32,320 nucleotides of DNA from Gallionella sp. (GCA_013044075.1 JABEVG010000050.1:1-32320), one strand, 5' to 3'; shown: positions 1 through 7,788, counted from the stretch's first letter. A program made the numbers and translations. The notes: generated from the letters alone by a model not told the origin.

Positions 1-85
1 AATGGCTAGTTGTATCATCAGGCGGGAATGACGCAGTTTTTTGTTAATGGATTATTCGGATTGAATGCAACAAGGGAGAGAGCCG

Positions 86-222
86 ATGAAGGCGAGTGAG
101 CTGAATTTCCTGGTGGTCGAGGATGATCTTTCGTTTCAGACTTCAGCGACAATCCGGCACTGCGCAGCAGCGTGGAATCCAGTGCCGACATGGCACGCAC
201 ACTGAAAGTCAAAAGAGAATAG
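86..222 (+). pseudogene. Relic of a response regulator with EAL domain (internally deleted)
   Basis: An ATG at 86 preceded by a purine-rich stretch (AGGGAGAG) opens a frame beginning MKASELNFLVVEDD, the usual first beta-strand and acidic pocket of a receiver domain. That frame degenerates and stops at 203-205. From about 127 a second frame reads SFVSDF, then DNPALRSSVESSADMARTLK, and ends at the TAG at 220-222. This matches the EAL phosphodiesterase segment that lies between the K-I-D strand and the A-E-G-V-E motif. The simplest reading is a former receiver-EAL protein (cyclic-di-GMP turnover) that lost most of its middle and its end, leaving two fragments out of frame. It cannot encode a working enzyme. 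The domain assignment is from motif recognition; the deletion history is inference. Confidence 0.6.
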
Positions 223-356
223 TCTGATGTTTTCCAAATAGCCGCGCAAATCCCCCCTTATTTCCGCAATCGACTTGATCCGCGTTCCCGATAATGAGCA
301 TGTGCAAAGAGTGTCTGCCGGATACTTGAAGCAAAGCGAATGTCGAGAGGTCGGTT

Positions 357-470
357 ATGAGGTATCTGAAAATAACAAAAAATGATGTGCTGATGTGCAG
401 CGTCCCGCAGCTCGGACCCGGTGCGATTGGCTGTTTGAACATCGAGTCGGGGCGGCCATCATGGATCTGA
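357..470 (+). CDS. Doubtful 37-residue ORF overlapping the flhA start
   Basis: An ATG at 357 follows a plausible Shine-Dalgarno sequence (GAGAGG, 345-350) with six bases between and reads 37 codons to a TGA at 468-470, overlapping the first codons of flhA by ten bases in another frame. I do not recognise the product; it starts MRYLKITKNDVLM and has no clear membrane segment or motif. It could be a leader ORF translationally coupled to flhA, a remnant of disrupted upstream coding sequence, or chance. The rest of 223-460 shows no intact gene and no promoter I would defend. Confidence 0.18.
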   Translation: MRYLKITKNDVLMCSVPQLGPGAIGCLNIESGRPSWI

Positions 471-2545
471 CGGTGTTCCAGAACTTCATCAAGCGGGCGA
501 GCAACCTGCGCAGCCTGGCCGGGCCGGTGCTGATCGTGATGATCCTGGCGATGATGGTGTTGCCGTTGCCGCCCTTTCTGCTGGACATCCTGTTCACGTT
601 CAACATCGCGATCGCGGTGATGGTGTTGCTGGTCAGCATGAACACCACACGCGCGCTGGATTTCGCCGCTTTCCCCACCATCCTGCTGATCACCACGCTG
701 CTGCGTCTGTCCCTGAACGTGGCTTCCACCCGTATCGTGTTGCTCGAGGGGCATACCGGCCCGGATGCGGCGGGTAAGGTCATTGAATCGTTCGGGCATT
801 TTCTGGTCGGCGGCAATTATGCCGTGGGTATCGTGGTGTTCGCGATTCTGGTGGTCATCAACTTCGTGGTCATCACCAAGGGCGCGGGTCGTATCGCCGA
901 AGTGGGCGCGCGGTTCACGTTGGACGCGATGCCCGGCAAGCAGATGGCGATCGATGCCGATCTGAATGCCGGACTGATAGGCGAGGATGTGGCGCGCAAA
1001 CGCCGCGCCGAGATTTCCCAGGAGGCCGATTTCTACGGCGCGATGGATGGTGCGTCCAAGTTCGTGCGCGGTGATGCCGTGGCCGGCATCATCATCCTGC
1101 TGATCAACATCATCGGCGGCCTGATCGTCGGGGTGTTGCAACACAATCTCGATATCGCCACGGCCGCCAAGTACTACACCTTGCTGACCATAGGTGACGG
1201 TCTGGTCGCGCAGATCCCGGCACTGGTGATCTCCACCGCCGCCGGTGTGGTGGTGAGCCGGGTTGCAAGCGATGAGAATATCGGCCAGCAATTGGTCGGC
1301 CAGTTGTTCAAGCAGCCGCAGATCATCATGCTGACCGGTGCGATCATCGGCATGATGGGTTTGATACCCGGCATGCCGCATGTTGCTTTCCTGTCGCTGG
1401 CGGGTGCGATGGCATGGCTGGCTTATCACCTGTCCCAAAAAAGCGAGAAAGCCGCCAAGCTGGAGCAGGCGGAGGTGGTGCCGCTGTCGATGACGGAGTC
1501 CAACGACGCGAGCTGGGAGGATGTCGCGCAAGTGGACGTGCTGGGTCTGGAAGTCGGCTATCGGCTCATCACGCTGGTGGACAAGGCGCAGGACGGTGAT
1601 CTGCTGCGCCGCATCAAAGGGATACGCAAGAAGTTCACCCAGGACATCGGTTTCCTGCCGCCTGCCGTGCACATCCGCGACAATCTGGAACTGCGTCCCA
1701 ACGGTTACCGCATCACGCTGAAGGGGGTCGAGGTGGGAAGCGGGGAGTCCTATCCCAACCTGTTCCTCGCCATCAACCCGGGCAAGGTCTCCGGTGAGCT
1801 GCCGGGCACACCGACGCGCGATCCGGCCTTCGGTCTGCCTGCGGTTTGGATAGACGGGGCGTTGCGTGACCAGGCGCAGGTCATGGGCTACACCGTGGTC
1901 GATCCCGGCACCGTGGTGGCGACCCACCTGAGCCATATCATCAACACCCAGGCATCGCAGTTGCTGGGACGGCAGGAGGTGCAACAGTTGCTCGATCATC
2001 TCGGCAAGATCGCGCCCAAACTCACCGAGGATCTGGTGCCCAAGGTGCTGCAACTCGGCACGGTGCAAAAGGTATTGCAGAACCTGCTGGACGAAGGCAT
2101 GCACATCCGCGATATGCGCACCATCGTGGAAACGCTGGCGGAGAACGCGCCGCGTATCCAGGATGCGTTCCAGCTTACCGGTCTGGTGCGCGTGGCACTG
2201 GGTCCCGCCATCGTGCAGCAGTTCTATCCCACCGCGCAGGAGTTGGAGGTGATCGGCATGGATAAAGAGCTGGAATACATTCTGATCCAGGCGATGCAAT
2301 CCAGCCACGAGGGCATCGGTATCGAGCCGGGTCTGGCCGATACGGTGCTGCGCGAGACCCGCGCCGCCGCCCAGGCGCAGGAACAATTGGGGTTGCCGAC
2401 GGTATTGCTGGTCCCCGCGCAATTGCGTGATCTGCTGGCGCGTTTCTTGAAGCGCGCGGTGCCGCAATTACGGGTGATTTCGCACGATGAGATACCGGAT
2501 TTCAAAACCATCCGGGTCACCGCAACAGTGGGAGGTAGAACATGA
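461..2545 (+). CDS. flhA: Flagellar type III export gate protein FlhA
   Basis: FlhA forms the nonameric export gate in the inner membrane inside the MS ring; its cytoplasmic domain receives chaperone-substrate complexes. The product is 694 residues, the usual size. An N-terminal hydrophobic half with several membrane segments is followed by a soluble C-terminal half from about residue 330. The FHIPEP family signature (R-I-A-E-V-G-A-R-F-T-L-D-A-M-P-G-K-Q-M) lies near residues 143-162. I chose ATG 461 because the product then begins MDLTVFQNF just ahead of the first hydrophobic segment; the frame stays open back to 395, but that extension does not look like FlhA. The ribosome site (GGGGCGG) is weak. 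It is first in an operon with flhF, whose ATG overlaps the flhA stop. The usual upstream neighbour flhB is missing here. Confidence 0.97.
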   Translation: MDLTVFQNFIKRASNLRSLAGPVLIVMILAMMVLPLPPFLLDILFTFNIAIAVMVLLVSMNTTRALDFAAFPTILLITTLLRLSLNVASTRIVLLEGHTGPDAAGKVIESFGHFLVGGNYAVGIVVFAILVVINFVVITKGAGRIAEVGARFTLDAMPGKQMAIDADLNAGLIGEDVARKRRAEISQEADFYGAMDGASKFVRGDAVAGIIILLINIIGGLIVGVLQHNLDIATAAKYYTLLTIGDGLVAQIPALVISTAAGVVVSRVASDENIGQQLVGQLFKQPQIIMLTGAIIGMMGLIPGMPHVAFLSLAGAMAWLAYHLSQKSEKAAKLEQAEVVPLSMTESNDASWEDVAQVDVLGLEVGYRLITLVDKAQDGDLLRRIKGIRKKFTQDIGFLPPAVHIRDNLELRPNGYRITLKGVEVGSGESYPNLFLAINPGKVSGELPGTPTRDPAFGLPAVWIDGALRDQAQVMGYTVVDPGTVVATHLSHIINTQASQLLGRQEVQQLLDHLGKIAPKLTEDLVPKVLQLGTVQKVLQNLLDEGMHIRDMRTIVETLAENAPRIQDAFQLTGLVRVALGPAIVQQFYPTAQELEVIGMDKELEYILIQAMQSSHEGIGIEPGLADTVLRETRAAAQAQEQLGLPTVLLVPAQLRDLLARFLKRAVPQLRVISHDEIPDFKTIRVTATVGGRT

Positions 2546-3795
2546 GCGTCAGAAAATTCATTGCCCCGACCGCACGTCAGGCATTACGTCAAATCCGCAA
2601 CGAGCTGGGCGAGGACGCGGTCATTCTGTCCAACCGCAGCACCGAACAAGGGGTCGAGATCCTCGCGCTGGCGAACGAGGATATCGCACAGATGACGGGG
2701 AAATTCGCCGCGCCTGGCGCGCGTCCCGCCATCCCGGAAGTTCAGGTGCAACCGGTCAAGGCTGCCGTGCCGGGCGTGACCGGCAACGAAGACATCCTGG
2801 GCGAGATCAAATCCATGCACAGTATGTTGCAGCAACAGATCTCCGCCATGTCATGGAACGATGTGCAGCGGGGTGACCCGCAGCGGGCCGGCTTGTTGCG
2901 CAGGATGCTCAACGCGGGATTCAGCACCCAGCTGGCGGGCCAGCTGCTGGACAAGATGCCGTCCGGAAATGCGCGCGGCGAGTCGTGGATCAAGCAGGTG
3001 TTGAAACGCAATTTGCGCGTCGCCGGCGAGTCAGACGATATCGTGACCCAGGGCGGGGTGTACGCGCTGATCGGGCCGACCGGGGTGGGCAAGACCACCA
3101 CCACGGCCAAGCTGGCGGCACGCGCGGTGGTGCGCTACGGCGCGGACAAGGTGGCGTTGTTGACCACCGACAGCTACCGGATCGGTGCCTACGAGCAGCT
3201 CAAGATCTACGGCAAGATCCTCGGCGTGGCGGTGCATGCGGTAAAAGATACCGACGATCTGCGCCTGACATTGTCCGCCTTGCGCCACAAGCATCTGGTG
3301 TTGATCGACACCGTGGGCATGGGGCAGCGCGATGAGCGCGTGGCAGATCAGAACGAGATGTTCGACGCGACCGATGTCAAGCGGCTGCTGCTGCTGAATT
3401 CGACCAGTTCGGGCGATACGCTGGAAGACGTGGTGCGCATGTACCACAGCAAGCAGGTCATCGGCTGCATCACCACCAAGCTCGATGAGGCGGTCAATCT
3501 GGGTGCGGTGCTGGACGTGGCGGTGCGGCATCGCCTGGTGATGCATTACATGGCGAATGGCCAGCGTGTGCCGGAAGACCTGCATCCCATCAATCTCGAC
3601 TATCTGTTGCATCGCGCCATCAAACCCGCCGGGCAGACGAGTGCCTTTACCATCCATGAACTGGATTTCCCGGTGCTCATGGCCGGGTTGCCCGGCGCAG
3701 TCGCTTCGGTAAAGTCGGACGGATTGCCTGCCGTGGGTGCACTGCTCGCCGGACACGTCGCCACAGCGGAAAGCGGGGCGAGACATGCGTTCTGA
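2542..3795 (+). CDS. flhF: SRP-type GTPase FlhF (flagellar placement)
   Basis: FlhF is a GTPase of the Ffh/FtsY family that recruits early basal-body parts to the cell pole and, with FleN/FlhG, sets flagellar site and number. The 417-residue product has the basic N-terminal B region (starts MSVRKFIAPTARQALRQI), a variable linker, then the NG domain: G1 P-loop GPTGVGKTTTTAKLA at about 178-192, the TTDSYRIGAYEQL segment soon after, a G3-like DTVGMGQRD, and TKLDEA as G4. Length and motif order are normal. Its ATG overlaps the flhA stop (ATGA), indicating translational coupling, and its last codons overlap fleN. Presence of flhF suggests polar flagella, by analogy with characterised systems. Confidence 0.96.
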   Translation: MSVRKFIAPTARQALRQIRNELGEDAVILSNRSTEQGVEILALANEDIAQMTGKFAAPGARPAIPEVQVQPVKAAVPGVTGNEDILGEIKSMHSMLQQQISAMSWNDVQRGDPQRAGLLRRMLNAGFSTQLAGQLLDKMPSGNARGESWIKQVLKRNLRVAGESDDIVTQGGVYALIGPTGVGKTTTTAKLAARAVVRYGADKVALLTTDSYRIGAYEQLKIYGKILGVAVHAVKDTDDLRLTLSALRHKHLVLIDTVGMGQRDERVADQNEMFDATDVKRLLLLNSTSSGDTLEDVVRMYHSKQVIGCITTKLDEAVNLGAVLDVAVRHRLVMHYMANGQRVPEDLHPINLDYLLHRAIKPAGQTSAFTIHELDFPVLMAGLPGAVASVKSDGLPAVGALLAGHVATAESGARHAF

Positions 3796-4678
3796 ACACG
3801 GACTCGATCAGGCCGAGGGATTGCGCCGTCTGCTGGTCGGCAAGCAGACCCGGATCGTCACGGTCGTGGCGGGCAAGGCGGGGGTGGGGCGCACCAGTAC
3901 CACGATCAATCTGGCCGCCGCGCTGGCGCGTTCGGGCAAGGATGTGCTGGTGCTGGACGAGAATCACGCGCCGAATAATCTGCTGGAGCAGCTGACGTTG
4001 TCCGCGCCGCGTGACCTGTTGGATGTCGCGCAGGGACGATGCGCGGTGCAGCAAGCCGTGCTGCGCGCGCAGGGCTACACCGTGTTGCCTGCGGCGCGTG
4101 CCATGAGCGCGTTGAATCGATTGCAGGCGGTCGAACAACACAGGCTGGAACAGGCACTCACCGAGGCGAGTTCCGGGGTGGACGTGATGCTGGTCGATGC
4201 GTCGTTGCTCGCCAGTCCATCCGCTCCCTCGTCGAGTCTGGCAACGGGCGTGTCGTTGCTGGTGGTGGTGGATGCCACGGTGAGCGGCATCACCGCAAGC
4301 TATGCCCTGATCAAACGCCTGGCATTGGAGAATGCCAAACTGCGCTTCGAGATCGTGGTGAATAAGGTCGCCGGAAGCCGCGAAGCGATGACCGTGTTCG
4401 CGAACATGGCCGGGGTGGCGCGTCTGCATCTGGCCGCCCGGCTGGAGTACTTCGGCTATATCCCGCTCGATGAGAAGCTCAAGCGCGCCACCCAGTTGGG
4501 CAGGTCGGTGGTGGAAGCTTTTCCGGCTTCCTCGTCCGCGAAAGCTTATGCGGAACTGGCGCAGCATTTCCTGCATCTGCCGGTCGAGCAGAACGAAGCG
4601 AACGGCGGCATCCCGTTCATGATGCAAAGCCTGATGCGGCAGATGCGCAGCGGGCGAGCGGCACACCTGGTGAACTGA
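3785..4678 (+). CDS. fleN: MinD-like flagellar number regulator FleN/FlhG with degenerate P-loop
   Basis: FleN (FlhG) is a MinD/ParA-type ATPase that limits flagellar number by stimulating FlhF GTPase and restraining the master regulator in other bacteria. The start is ATG 3785: a GGGGCGAG ribosome site precedes it, it overlaps the end of flhF by 11 bases, and the product (297 residues) then has normal size. The deviant Walker A near residues 31-37 reads K-A-G-V-G-R-T: the signature lysine (K31) is kept, but the P-loop lysine is arginine (R36). The second acidic motif is LVLDENH rather than the usual D-A-D-x-G, and the Walker B-like strand is VMLVDASLL. Nucleotide hydrolysis may therefore be altered. 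Family assignment rests on fold motifs and on position between flhF and fliA. Confidence 0.9.
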   Translation: MRSEHGLDQAEGLRRLLVGKQTRIVTVVAGKAGVGRTSTTINLAAALARSGKDVLVLDENHAPNNLLEQLTLSAPRDLLDVAQGRCAVQQAVLRAQGYTVLPAARAMSALNRLQAVEQHRLEQALTEASSGVDVMLVDASLLASPSAPSSSLATGVSLLVVVDATVSGITASYALIKRLALENAKLRFEIVVNKVAGSREAMTVFANMAGVARLHLAARLEYFGYIPLDEKLKRATQLGRSVVEAFPASSSAKAYAELAQHFLHLPVEQNEANGGIPFMMQSLMRQMRSGRAAHLVN

Positions 4679-4681
4679 CGC

Positions 4682-5392
4682 ATGTATACCGCAAACGGCT
4701 TAAAAGACAAGGATTACTGCCTGCGACAATATGCGCCGCTGGTGAAACGGCTCGCACATCAGCTGATGACCAAACTGCCGTACAGCGTGCAGATCGACGA
4801 CATCATCCAGGCGGGCATGATGGGGCTGCTGGATGCGGCGAGTCGTTATGACGACCTGCACGGCGCGCAGTTCGAGACCTATGCCACGCAGCGTATCCGG
4901 GGCGCGATGCTCGACGAATTGCGCCAGGCGGATTGGCTGCCGCGCAGCATGCGCCGCGACATGCGCCAAATCGAAGTGGCTATCAGCCGTTTGCAACAGC
5001 AGCTGGGCAAGCCGCCGAACGAAACCGAGATCGCCAAAGAGATGAAGATCTCGCTGGCCGAATATCAGCAGAAGCTACAGGAAGCGCGCGGGGCGCAACT
5101 GGTGTATTTCGAGGATTTCCACGACGATGGCGAACACGATTTCTTTGAGCGATTCACTTCCGACCACGATGCCGACCCGATGGACATATTGCAGGATGAA
5201 CGTTTCAGGGGCGCGCTGATGCAAGCGATCGAAAACCTGCCGGAACGCGAATCCATGTTGATGGGCATGCTCTATGAGCAGGAGATGAATCTGCGCGAGA
5301 TCGGCGAAGTGCTGGGCGTGAGTGAATCGCGCGTCTCGCAGTTGCACAGTCAGGCGGTGGCACGCCTGCGTACCGCGCTGAAAGGCCGCTGA
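4682..5392 (+). CDS. fliA: Flagellar sigma factor FliA (sigma-28)
   Basis: FliA directs RNA polymerase to late flagellar and chemotaxis promoters and is held inactive by FlgM until the hook is finished. The 236-residue product has the family's usual length: sigma region 2 (LVKRLAHQLMTKLPYSVQIDD, then GMMGLLDAASRYD) near residues 15-60, region 3 in the middle, and region 4 at the end with the helix-turn-helix REIGEVLGVSESRVSQLHSQ near 205-225. It starts three bases after fleN and its stop overlaps the motC ATG, so it belongs to the flhA operon. Its likely targets are visible in this window: consensus promoters ahead of flgK and flgM. Confidence 0.97.
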   Translation: MYTANGLKDKDYCLRQYAPLVKRLAHQLMTKLPYSVQIDDIIQAGMMGLLDAASRYDDLHGAQFETYATQRIRGAMLDELRQADWLPRSMRRDMRQIEVAISRLQQQLGKPPNETEIAKEMKISLAEYQQKLQEARGAQLVYFEDFHDDGEHDFFERFTSDHDADPMDILQDERFRGALMQAIENLPERESMLMGMLYEQEMNLREIGEVLGVSESRVSQLHSQAVARLRTALKGR

Positions 5393-6132
5393 TGGACAGG
5401 TTGACCATACTGGGTTTCATGATCGGGGTCGCCGGGATCATGACCGGACAGCTCCTGGAAGGCGGCGGCCTTGGCATCCTGTTCCAGGGTACTGCCTTCC
5501 TGATCGTGTTCGGCGGAACGATAGGGGCGGTGATGGTGCAATGCCCGATGAAGGTGTTCACCACGGCGATCCGGATGGGCGGCTGGGTGTTCGTCGAGCC
5601 CAGGTTGAACGGCATTCGTCTGGTCAGCCAATTGACCGAATGGAGCGTGTTGTCGCGCAAGTCCGGGATACTGGCACTGGAAGCGCGTATCCCGGGCATC
5701 AGCGATCCGTTCATGAAGAAAGGATTGCAGCTCCTGGTGGACGGTGCCAGTCCCGAGAAGATCCGTGAAGTGATGGATGTGGATATACACCGGTGGGAGC
5801 AGTTGCGCTGGCAGTCGGCGCGTGTCTGGGAGGCGGCCGGCGGCTATTCGCCCACCATCGGCATCATCGGTGCGGTATTGGGCCTGATCCATGTCATGGA
5901 GAATCTTGCCGAACCGAGCAAGTTGGGCGCGGGTATCGCGGTGGCGTTCGTCGCGACGATATACGGCGTGGCGTTTGCCAACCTGTTTTTTCTGCCGGTG
6001 GGGAACAAACTCAAAGCCATCATCATGCGTCAGGCGGATATATACGAGATGATCGTCGATGGTCTGGTGGCAATTGCCAGCGGTGAGAATCCGCGTCTGG
6101 TCGAGCTGAAATTGCAGGGTTACATCGAGTAG
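5392..6132 (+). CDS. motC: Flagellar motor stator protein, MotA/MotC family
   Basis: This is a MotA-like subunit of the stator channel that converts ion flow into torque. The 246-residue product has four predicted membrane segments: two near the N-terminus (about 5-25 and 30-50) and two in the second half. The second pair carries the conserved prolines of the family: one in YSPTIGIIGAVLGLIHVM and one in NLFFLPVGNKL. The cytoplasmic loop lies between the pairs. The ATG shares a base with the fliA stop and motD follows after one base. The position after fliA and the pairing with a short MotB-like partner match the MotC/MotD stator of pseudomonads and many betaproteobacteria. Whether it is the only stator cannot be judged here. 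The coupling ion (proton or sodium) is not decided by the sequence. Confidence 0.93.
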   Translation: MDRLTILGFMIGVAGIMTGQLLEGGGLGILFQGTAFLIVFGGTIGAVMVQCPMKVFTTAIRMGGWVFVEPRLNGIRLVSQLTEWSVLSRKSGILALEARIPGISDPFMKKGLQLLVDGASPEKIREVMDVDIHRWEQLRWQSARVWEAAGGYSPTIGIIGAVLGLIHVMENLAEPSKLGAGIAVAFVATIYGVAFANLFFLPVGNKLKAIIMRQADIYEMIVDGLVAIASGENPRLVELKLQGYIE

Positions 6133-6133
6133 C

Positions 6134-6898
6134 ATGGCACGCCGGAAAAAACGCATCGAACATAGCAATCCGGATCGCTGGCTGATCTCCTATGCCGATT
6201 TCATCACCCTGTTGTTCGCCGTGTTCGTGGTGCTGTACGCCATTTCCTCGGTGAACGAGGCGAAGTACAAGATATTCAGCGACTCGCTCAGCATCGCGTT
6301 CACCAATCAACCCAGCACGTCCTCGACCACGATCATCCCGAACAAACAGGAGCAGCTGCTCAAGACGTTGGTCGACCGGCGTACCGCGCGACTCGGCGAG
6401 CAGCAGCGCAAGATGCAGGAGCGGATGAAGGCAGTCGCCGACGGTCTGAGCCAGGTCATGGCGACGATGATAGGGCAGGGGATGGTCAGCGTGAATCAAA
6501 CCAAGCGCGGCATCGTGATCGACATCAGTGCGAGTTCTTTATTCAAGCCGGGTGAGGCGGTGTTGCAGCCTGCGGCGGCAGAGGTGCTGAATCGGGTGGC
6601 GATCGTGTTGAGCCGGGAAGATCAGCCTATCGAAGTCGAGGGGCATACCGATGACGTGCCGATCAGCACGCCGCTGTTTCCGTCCAATTGGGAGTTGTCG
6701 TCGGCACGCGCCAGCAGTGTGGTGAGGATGTTGATCGACCACGGCGTGCCGCCACAGCGTCTGTCGGCGGTCGGTATGGCATCGAACCAGCCGGTGGTGG
6801 CCAATGACAGTCCCGAGCATCGCGCCAAGAACCGCCGTGTCAGTATCACGATACTGACACCAGACACAGAACACATCATCCTTCCGGCAACCCCTTAG
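6134..6898 (+). CDS. motD: Flagellar motor stator protein, MotB/MotD family
   Basis: MotB-like stator subunit that anchors the stator to peptidoglycan and carries the ion-binding aspartate. The 254-residue product has a basic N-terminus, one membrane helix (about residues 20-40) starting with SYADFITLLFA, in which D22 aligns with the essential MotB aspartate, a periplasmic plug/linker, and a C-terminal OmpA-like peptidoglycan-binding domain with VEGHTDDVPIST near 168-179 and the following NWELSSARA segment. It begins one base after motC. It is the last gene of the operon; its 3' coding end contains a perfect 10-bp hairpin (6837-6860), and it converges on flgN with 11 bases between the stops. 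Confidence 0.94.
   Translation: MARRKKRIEHSNPDRWLISYADFITLLFAVFVVLYAISSVNEAKYKIFSDSLSIAFTNQPSTSSTTIIPNKQEQLLKTLVDRRTARLGEQQRKMQERMKAVADGLSQVMATMIGQGMVSVNQTKRGIVIDISASSLFKPGEAVLQPAAAEVLNRVAIVLSREDQPIEVEGHTDDVPISTPLFPSNWELSSARASSVVRMLIDHGVPPQRLSAVGMASNQPVVANDSPEHRAKNRRVSITILTPDTEHIILPATP
6837..6860. other. Perfect 10-bp stem-loop at the 3' end of motD
   Basis: GTGTCAGTAT, a CACG loop, and ATACTGACAC form a perfect ten-pair hairpin inside the last codons of motD, ending 38 bases before its stop. No T-run follows on either strand, so it is not a standard intrinsic terminator. It lies where the flhA-motD operon meets the convergent flgN gene and could stabilise or bound either transcript. The structure is seen directly; the role is inference. 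Confidence 0.5.
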
Positions 6899-6909
6899 GG
6901 AAGCACGGC

Positions 6910-7386
6910 CTAAGCACTGGCGATCGGTTTGCCGCTACCCGGCGAGAAGTTGGGTTGTCCATCCGGGCCGTACAAATTCGCTTTGCTGGCGGCGTTGCTC
7001 AGCACGCTCAATGCCTGCTGGTTATAGCGCAACTTCATTTGTATCAGTTCGCCACTGTTCTGATTGAGTTGTCGTGCGCGTGTGACCAGACTGCGCAGCT
7101 CCTGCCAGACCGGCCATGCGGCAGGGCATCGCGTCCGCAGCCAGGTCTGGATGGTGGTTTCGTTGAGTTCGGGAAGGGTGTTCTTTAACAAGAGATGACG
7201 CGCCTCGACCAGCTCGCTCAATGCCAGGGCAGAGGCGGATTTGTGTTCGGCCAGTGCCGGCAACTGATCGCTGAGGTTTTCCACCAGGGCGTTCTGTTCG
7301 CGCTCCAGCAAGGCGACAAAATCGCGCAATGCATCGCGTTCGGCAGTCAGCGCGGCGAGTATCGGGATGCCGCTATCCTGATTCAA
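6910..7386 (-). CDS. flgN: Flagellar chaperone FlgN
   Basis: FlgN is the export chaperone for the hook-associated proteins FlgK and FlgL. The 158-residue product is largely helical, rich in Leu, Glu and Gln, with the family's typical layout: an N-terminal helix with REQNALVENL near residues 29-38, and a polar C-terminal part ending in a Pro/Ser-rich tail (FSPGSGKP). There is no ATG near the N-terminus; the frame opens with TTG at 7386 behind GGGGGTAAGG, which overlaps the flgM stop, so a TTG start coupled to flgM is the best choice. It lies downstream of flgM, the classic flgM-flgN pair, and is expected to share the sigma-28-type promoter at 7755-7781. Confidence 0.85.
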   Translation of the reverse strand: MNQDSGIPILAALTAERDALRDFVALLEREQNALVENLSDQLPALAEHKSASALALSELVEARHLLLKNTLPELNETTIQTWLRTRCPAAWPVWQELRSLVTRARQLNQNSGELIQMKLRYNQQALSVLSNAASKANLYGPDGQPNFSPGSGKPIASA

Positions 7387-7389
7387 GCC

Positions 7390-7704
7390 TTACCCCCGGC
7401 TGTGACCGATCAGTGACCTGACCGATTCCAGCAGCTTGTCGGCGACGACACCGGAATTCACCTGGAAACGTCCCTGGCTGATGGCCTGCTTGATCTCGGT
7501 CACCTTGTTCAGGTCGACGACGGGCGTGTTGGCCATACTGCTTTCCATGCTTTGCAGTTGGGTGGCCGTGGTGCCCAGCGACACACTGGTGCTGCCGGTT
7601 TGCGCCGTCGTTGCAGGCGGGGTGGATTTTCTTGCGCCGGGACGGGATGCGCTTTCACCCACCTGGCTGGTGGGCAGCGGCTTGCCGGGTTTATCTATTT
7701 TCAC
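7390..7704 (-). CDS. flgM: Anti-sigma-28 factor FlgM
   Basis: FlgM binds FliA and blocks late gene expression until it is exported through the completed hook. The 104-residue product fits the family: an unstructured polar N-terminal half rich in Ser, Thr, Pro and Gly (starts MKIDKPGKPLPT), then the sigma-binding helices containing DLNKVTEIKQAISQGRFQV and ADKLLESVRSLI. The start codon is GTG at 7704, preceded by GAGAGG at good distance. A match to the sigma-28 promoter lies 50 bases upstream, giving feedback: FliA drives its own inhibitor. flgN follows after three bases. Confidence 0.93.
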   Translation of the reverse strand: MKIDKPGKPLPTSQVGESASRPGARKSTPPATTAQTGSTSVSLGTTATQLQSMESSMANTPVVDLNKVTEIKQAISQGRFQVNSGVVADKLLESVRSLIGHSRG

Positions 7705-7754
7705 GATGATCCTCTCGATCTGAATAAGCCGGGTCTCCCGGACTGTTGACCTCT

Positions 7755-7781
7755 ATATCGGTCAGAAAACGGAAACCTTTA
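7755..7781 (-). promoter_or_regulatory. Sigma-28 (FliA) promoter for flgM-flgN
   Basis: On the minus strand TAAA (7781-7778) is followed after exactly 15 bases by ACCGATAT (7762-7755). The FliA consensus is TAAA-N15-GCCGATAA; this site differs at the first and last bases of the -10 element. It sits 50 bases upstream of the flgM GTG and is oriented towards it. Confidence 0.8.
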
Positions 7782-7788
7782 GGGTGAT

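Noticed and set aside
268-294. CCCGATAA as a sigma-28 -10 element ahead of flhA
   Set aside because: The position 15 bases upstream has no TAAA-like -35, and flhA is an early gene not expected to depend on FliA.
209-2467. Long open frame on the minus strand (752 codons) opposite flhA
   Set aside because: It mirrors the codon structure of flhA, is rich in His, Gln and Arg as antisense frames of GC-rich genes are, and has no family motif.
3031-4666. Minus-strand open frames opposite flhF and fleN
   Set aside because: They are His/Gln/Arg-rich antisense shadows of well-supported genes in a tightly packed operon.
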